From the NCBI GenBank assembly GCA_037126765.1, contig JBBCBC010000027.1:7030406-7094405 (forward strand): a stretch of 64,000 nucleotides of DNA. The letters run 5' to 3'. Positions within the stretch are counted from its first letter, which is position 1; every line of letters begins with the position of its first letter. Both the position numbers and the translations under genes were made by a program. The notes beneath the pieces were generated by a model. The model made no database searches and was not told where the DNA came from. It saw only the letters and a program-made list of their open reading frames with translations. This stretch comes from Stenogyne calaminthoides. Lineage: Eukaryota; Streptophyta; Magnoliopsida; Lamiales; Lamiaceae. Shown here one piece after another: positions 58,075-64,000 of the stretch.

Positions 58075-60268
58075 ATCTCCCAATTATACTCAAAGTCTGC
58101 TTTTAAGTATACTACAACATGTCTCGTGTAGTTCCTAATACGTGACATCTAATGTCACCTACACGAACCTAATAATTTCTCCCACTTATACTCAAAGCAG
58201 ATTGACAACGGTCTTGACACCCATTCCTTCCACATGTCTCGAATGTATTCAGGAGGCGGACCCTTTGTGAATGGATCGCTAGGTTGTCTTCCGACGCTAT
58301 CTTTGCCACATCTATATCTCTCTCTTAACAATATCTCGTATAAGATGGTATTTCCTTTCAATGTGTTTCTTTGGCTTTGTGGGCTCTTGGTTCCCTTTGA
58401 ATCGCAAATCGCCTCTCAAGCATTGTCACAATAAGCGATGATTCTATTTGGGCAAATTCGAACCACATTCAAGTCCACTAGGAAGTTCTTGAGCCAAACC
58501 GCTTTTCGTTTGCCTCGCAGGCGACTACATATTCGACTTCCATGGTAGAATCTGCGACGCATTGCTTGACGCTTCTCCATGTCACGGCTCCTCCCCATGC
58601 AAAAACACTCTGGGAGATAGATTTTTACGAGTCTATGTGTCGATTGAAAATCCGAGTCCGTAGTGGCCGGATGGGGATTGGACTATCGACCGATAAATTA
58701 ACATTCTATCCCGAAGTTCTTTTTAGATACTTCGGAATGTTTTTAATTGCCAATCAATGTTCTTTCCCGGGTTACTTTGATATCTTGCCACCATGCCAGC
58801 GACAAAGCGGATATCCGGGTCTCGCGACACATAGCATTGCATACATAAAAGAAAACCGGTAGAAGCATATGGAATGCCTCTCATGTCATCTATCTCCTTT
58901 TTTGCATCTTAGGGCACATTTTCTTAGATAGATGGATTCCATATCCGAAAAGGTACTGGCCTTTCTTGGAATCTTGCATCTTTGAATCGTTTCAAGACAG
59001 TGTCTATGTATGAAGCTTGCGATAAGCCTATCATCCTTTTCTTGCGATCTCGAGTGATCTTGATCCCAAGGATGTGTGAGGCTTCCCCTAAGTCCTTCAT
59101 ATCAAACTGTTTTGAAAGCCATGCCCTTACGTCTGATAACACCTTTACATCATTCACGATGATCAGGATGTCGTCTACATATAGTACTAAGAATACCAAT
59201 GCGATTAAAACACGCTTTTTGTACACACAACTTTTGAACTCGTTTTGATCAAACCCATAAGACTTTATAACATGATCAAAACATTGGTTCCAAGCTCTGG
59301 ATGCCTGTTTGAGTCCGTAATTGGACTTCATGAGCTTACAAACTAGGTGTTCTTGGCCTTTTTCAATGAAGCATTGGGGTTGTTGCATATAGATCTCTTC
59401 ATCAAGACTTCCGTTGAGGAAACCTGTCTTGACATCCATTTGCCAGATTTCAAAGTTGAGATCTTGTGAGAATCGATAAGAGAATCTGGATGGACTTGAG
59501 CATGGCTACTGGCGAAAAAAGTTTCCTCATGTCGATCCCTTCTTTTCGAGTATAACCTTTTCGCCATTTAGTCTTGCCTTGAAGGTTTCCACCTTCGTGC
59601 CGGGTCCTCTTTTTCTCTTATACACCCACTTGCAACCAATGGGTTTGACCCCATTAAGTGGTTCGACTAGCTCCACACTCCGTTATGATACATAGAACTC
59701 ATTTAAACTTTCATTCTTTGTTTGCAAGAATCTGATCCTTGTCTTGGATTGCCTCGTCATATGTCCATGGGGTCCGATTCGTCTTGTCAGGAATCAAGTC
59801 CGAGGACTCTCCTATTCCCATGAATCTCTCAGGGTTGTTTTCACAACCCTCCCACTTTCTGAAGAGGTTCGGTTGTGTAAGTGTGTCGTTTGGTATGTCA
59901 TCTTATACAGTTGGCATTGAGGTTATCCAATTTAGCTCATTTAAGGTAATCTCACTTCGGGTCTTCTTTCGTTCATATAGTCTTCTTCCAAAAATCTAAA
60001 GTGGTCGCTTATTACCACCTTTTGATCTTGAGGACCATAGAACATACACCCTTTTTTTGTTCCCGGGGTATCCCACAAACAACCTTAATTACGATCGAGG
60101 ATCCAATTCTGGGCTTCTTTGTCCAACACGTGGGCGGACACCCCCAAATCCTCGTGTGTCTCAAACTAGGCTTCTTTGGGTCCACAATTCTTTGAGAGTT
60201 TTGGGAGCCGATTTGGATGGCACCAAGTTGAGAATGTAATTCGTTGTTTTCAAGGCATGACCCACAAC
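58075..60268 (-). pseudogene. Ty1/copia pol: integrase end, reverse transcriptase, RNase H (decayed)
   Basis: 58924-59439 is open and reads the RT core: MDVKTGFLNGSLDEEIYMQQP, YGLKQASRAWNQCFD, and the catalytic LYVDDILI, then DMKDLGEASHILGIKI. Upstream (59440-60268) the frame is broken but reads the integrase end and the linker (YILNLVPSKS; GIDMRKLFSPVAML). Downstream (58155-58870) are RNase H remnants, such as ADSTMEVEYVVACEA in a broken frame. Several stops and frameshifts make it inactive. Confidence 0.88.
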
Positions 60269-62112
60269 TGTTGGGATTATCTTGAAAAGTATGCTTTTTA
60301 CTCTGTATAATCTAAAATGAATTTTTTTCGACTTATTTCTTGAAATAAATTGTTTATCATCGATGCTTTTAAATATGATTGAATGTTATATATATTTCTT
60401 TGCATAAGCTGTTCAATAATTAAAGACGTGTTACATCAGTAGTTAATTTAGTGATACCGGATCACGAGAAGATTAAATCTTGGTCCGCAGAACTAAAAAG
60501 TACGCCATTCACGACCTAGATGGAAATGAACAACCATCGCGAAAGGTTGAGGTGTAAGGCTCAGATTGGTTTGTCTTGACCAAGAGATTACACTAGTGCA
60601 TGGTGATCTATTTGAATAGGACCTCTGGGAGGATAAATTCTTGAGGTGAACAAGGAAGAATTAGACCTCGGTGGTTCGTTGTTTCTTAACCTTCGTCCCT
60701 TAAATAGGATCACGTGGGATTGGTAACTATTGCTTTGACTTATCATGGGTAGCAAATCAGAGAGATTCAATACTTTTTATCTTGGGCAATATTATTGGTC
60801 ACATGTGATTGCTAAGATTTAATACGAAGAATCGTGCAAAGCACGCTTGCTTGATTTGCCCCCTTGGGAGGTTCATAAGCTTTATCATACCAAATCTTGC
60901 AAGTGGAATTAGTTTCCGGTATGGATAATAATGTTGAACCGTTCCTCGACCAAGGACAAAAGATATTAATTAACGGAAAGCTATTTGGTGGCTTGAATTA
61001 ATTAATGAGCTAGATAATCTTAAACACGGAAATAATGACCGGAGCCATATTATTTGTAATATGGGTTAAGATGGATAGTGCAATATTAATTATGTAGTGA
61101 GATTAATTAATATTTATGGGCTTGAATTATATTGTGGCTCAATATTAGATATTCAAGATCCATTAGAAGGTCCAATCTTAATTCTCCTAAAGGCTCCCTG
61201 AGTAGCCCAACAAATAGTCCAATAACTGAAAAGGTGATTAAAATAAAATAAATATTGTTGCTTAATTTTCCTAAATTATTTCAAAATTTATGGATGAAGT
61301 TGGGAGAAAGATTTTCTTTGAATTTTGTTATGGAATGAAGATATGTATTCTTGGAATACAAGATTATCTCATTAAATTCAAGAAATCTCCCACATGGTTT
61401 ATCCATATGCAATTTTCGAAAAAGATGAAAATATAGGGCAAGAAAGATTCTCTTGATTTTCTTGAAAAGATATTATGGAAGATATGTATTTCTTGAAATA
61501 CAAGAATATCTCATAAGTTCAAGAAGATTCAAATCTTGGATTCTTGCACATGTTATTTTCGAAAAATCCATATTATAGAGGAGGTGGGATTTTTGTGGAA
61601 TATTTTAATTATGGGAAAAAGAATATAAGGGATATATTCAAGATTTCTTGGTGACCAAGAAAAGTCTTTTCCCACATTGATATTTCACTAAAATTTTGAC
61701 CACTCCCTCTCCTATAAATAGGGGATGATTAGTTCATTCCCAAGTACAATTCCATGTGCTGGAAATATTAGCAAATCCATAAAGGTGGTGCAACAAAGTT
61801 TATTTTTTCCTTTTGTTAATTGTTCGACGAAGTGTCCTTCCACCGGATAGTTGAGCAAGGGCTAAGGGAATACTTGGGAAGTCCTTTTGGTTAGTCCGTC
61901 CGACCAAAGCCACTGCCATCCCGAGAGGTACGTTCACGTAAACCCGTAGATTCCGCATGCGTAGGTTTTACGTGGCTTTTTATATGCATGATATGTTGTT
62001 GCAATTATTATTTGAATTAATATAGGATTAATTCATGCTAGTAATAATTAATGAATTAAATTTGTATTTAAATATTCACCCCGAATAGATCTGTGCAACT
62101 CATTCCCCAACA
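60269..62112 (+). mobile_element. Solo LTR of the same copia family, opposite orientation
   Basis: Begins TGTTGGGATTATCTTG and ends TCATTCCCCAACA, 1,844 bp. It is nearly the same length as the LTR at 56235-58074 and aligns with its reverse complement. It splits the integrase coding region, between KSF and the following GHAL segment on the minus strand. The flanks match at only three of five bases on the pol side, so the duplication has decayed or changed. Confidence 0.88.
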
Positions 62113-63950
62113 TGAACGACTTGGGAAGATCCGCATAACTCATCATAGATCTAACCATTTCCAAAAGAGTTCTGTTTCTTCGCTCTGCAACCCCGTTTTG
62201 TTGAGGGGTTCCAGGTGCAGTTAGCTGGGATGCAATCCCTTCATCAGATAAGTAGTTCAAAAACTCATCGCTGAGGTATTCTCCTCCACGATCGGATCGT
62301 AGAGACTTGATACGTTTTTCCCTATGATTCTCTGCTTGAGCCTTAAATTCTTTGAATTTCTCAAATGTCTCAGATTTATGTTTCATAAGGAAAATATAAC
62401 CGTACCTTGAGTAGTCATCAATAAAAGTGACGAAATAATCATAACCTCCTCTTGCTTTGGTTGACATTGGGCCACATACATCTGTGTGAACGATTTCTAA
62501 CACTTCTTTGGCTCTATTCTCCTTGGCTCCAAATGCCCTCTTGGTCATTTTACCCTCCAAACATGATTCGCAGGTTGGAATTTGTTCAACTTGAAGAAAC
62601 TCCAGTGAACCGTCTTTCACCAACCTTTGGATCCTCTTTGGATTTATATGACCCAATCTTAGATGTCATAGAAGTGTCTCGTTCACGTCTGATGAACATT
62701 TTCTTTTCTCGGAAACAGTTGATGTGTTATAGGATGCATTTCGTGAGTGGTGTGCACAGTTAATTGTATAGAGATTATTCGACAACGTTCCATGACAGAT
62801 AAATTTATCAAAAAAAGAAATGGTAACAACTTTATTAAAAGTAACCGAATATCCATCAAGAAAATGTTTAGAAACTGAAATTAAATTCTTTCTAAAATTT
62901 GGAACGTAAAGAACATCTCTTAAAATTAAAACTTTGTCTTCAAAAGACAGGTGCACTTCTCCCACTGCTTCAGCTACCACTCTCGTAGCATCGCCCAGTG
63001 TGATGAGGATCTCACTCCCACTAAGTTGCCGGGTCCGCTTGAACCCCTGTAAAGTGAAACAAACATGATCAGTGGATCCCGTATCCACTACCCATAAATG
63101 GGAGGCATACACCGCTAAACAAGTTTCAACAACTAGTGCGTGAGAATTACCTTTCTTTCCATTCCTTTTGGGTTTGGAACAGACTGACCTCGAGTGTCCT
63201 AATCTCCCGCTTTCCAAAACTTTCCTCGTGCTTGATTCCATGCTCTTATTTGATGTTGAGTCTGCTTGGTTCAACTTTCTTCTCTTTTCATCATCCTTAT
63301 TACCACTTGACCTAGGATAAAATAAAGATTTCTGTTTTCCCAAGTTCTTTTCCTCGCGCTCCATTTCCCTTTCAACCAAAGTGAGAGCATTTACAAGATC
63401 ATCCACTGTAAAATCTAGATCTTCCATTAGATACTCAAGATAGTGGTGATTATAGCTCTTTGGTAAGGATTGGAGAATGAAATCAATCTTAGTCTTGAAA
63501 TCACATTTTTCACCGAGGATCTCAAGCTCCTCAAATAGCACCATAACCCTAAGGACGTGCTGTGCTGCAGTCGTCCCTTTTTCCACTTTTAATTCAGCAA
63601 TTTCTTGCTTCACACTTTGGATTGCCATATTGGTCTGATGTGCGAACATCGCTTCGAGATTCTCAGTAAGATGTCTGCGGTGACTCATATTCTTGATGAA
63701 GGTGTTTCAACGATCAGCGGATGTGCGTAATTGTATCCTTCATCAATTCATTTGCCAGCTCCCATTCACCATAAATCATCTCATCCCATATTCCGGCGTC
63801 CTTAGTTGGTTTTTCGGGTTTTGGTGTATCAAGTACCCATTTGGAAGATGATGCGGTTAGGACAGGTTTTAGTTTGTATTTCCAATCAAAATAGTTTTCA
63901 CCAGTAAGCAAATTGTCTTTGAATAGTGGATTAAAAGGTTGCGACATGAT
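62113..63950 (-). pseudogene. Ty1/copia gag, protease and integrase (decayed)
   Basis: Gag begins MSQPFNPLF at 63948-63950 (QPFNPLFKDNLLTGENYFDWKYKL) and is frameshifted at about 63690-63715. The next frame holds the rest of gag, a degenerate zinc knuckle (GRLGHSRSVCSK; the early Cys residues are missing), and the protease motif WVVDTGSTDHVC. Another shift near 62660 leads to the integrase: HTDVCGPM, the second catalytic Asp in SDRGGEY, and the Glu in PQQNGVAERRNRTLLEM. It is then cut by the solo LTR. Order gag-protease-integrase-RT is the copia order. Confidence 0.9.
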
Positions 63951-64000
63951 GAACTGAAATAAACAATAATATGCATAAGACAAATATATCACAAGGTTCG
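63951..64000 (-). other. Leader of the copia element
   Basis: Sequence just upstream of gag. The primer-binding site and 5' LTR lie beyond the window edge. Confidence 0.5.

Overview
The window is nuclear DNA of a eudicot plant. It has intron-rich genes with plant-specific products (a SYT5-type synaptotagmin, CLC-c/g-type anion transporters, a P-class PPR protein, a purple acid phosphatase), plant U6 snRNA genes with USE plus TATA promoters, and AT-rich spacers filled with LTR retrotransposons, PIF/Harbinger- and Stowaway-like MITEs and a LINE remnant. Species cannot be fixed from the sequence alone.

Layout. 1-1525: 3' end of a decayed Ty3/gypsy pol with a 45-bp tandem repeat. 1945-3007: last four exons of a purple acid phosphatase whose 5' part is missing. 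3701-11858 (minus): a 13-exon SYT5-like gene, complete except for a +1 frameshift in a G7 run in the C2B domain. 12100-17350: repeats, including three neighbouring PIF/Harbinger-like elements. 17350-20180 (minus): exon-like pieces of an unrecognised gene. 20188-20289 (minus): U6 snRNA gene 1. 20450-35070: repeat-rich spacer with MITEs, a roughly 0.5-kb foldback and a four-level nest of insertions (solo LTR in solo LTR in a third LTR in an unclassified element). 35286-41007 and 46008-50484 (plus): two tandem seven-exon CLC genes. The second is intact (796 codons) and the first has a 1-bp deletion in exon 6. 50929-51030 (minus): U6 snRNA gene 2. 52173-53624 (minus): an N-terminally truncated PPR gene that abuts a sequence matching the U6 gene 1 upstream region. 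54700-55040: LINE 3' remnant. 56235-64000 (minus): a Ty1/copia element interrupted by a solo LTR of its own family in the opposite orientation.

These are separate plant genes in a repeat-rich region; I see no operon or gene cluster acting as one system. The most notable biology is the CLC pair. Both copies lack the gating glutamate of the GKEGP motif, replaced by Ala in one and Ser in the other, while the proton glutamate and the chloride-type GSGIP motif remain. This predicts altered, probably proton-uncoupled anion transport. The repeats also form a readable insertion history, including an empty MITE site in one CLC copy that orders the duplication and the insertion.
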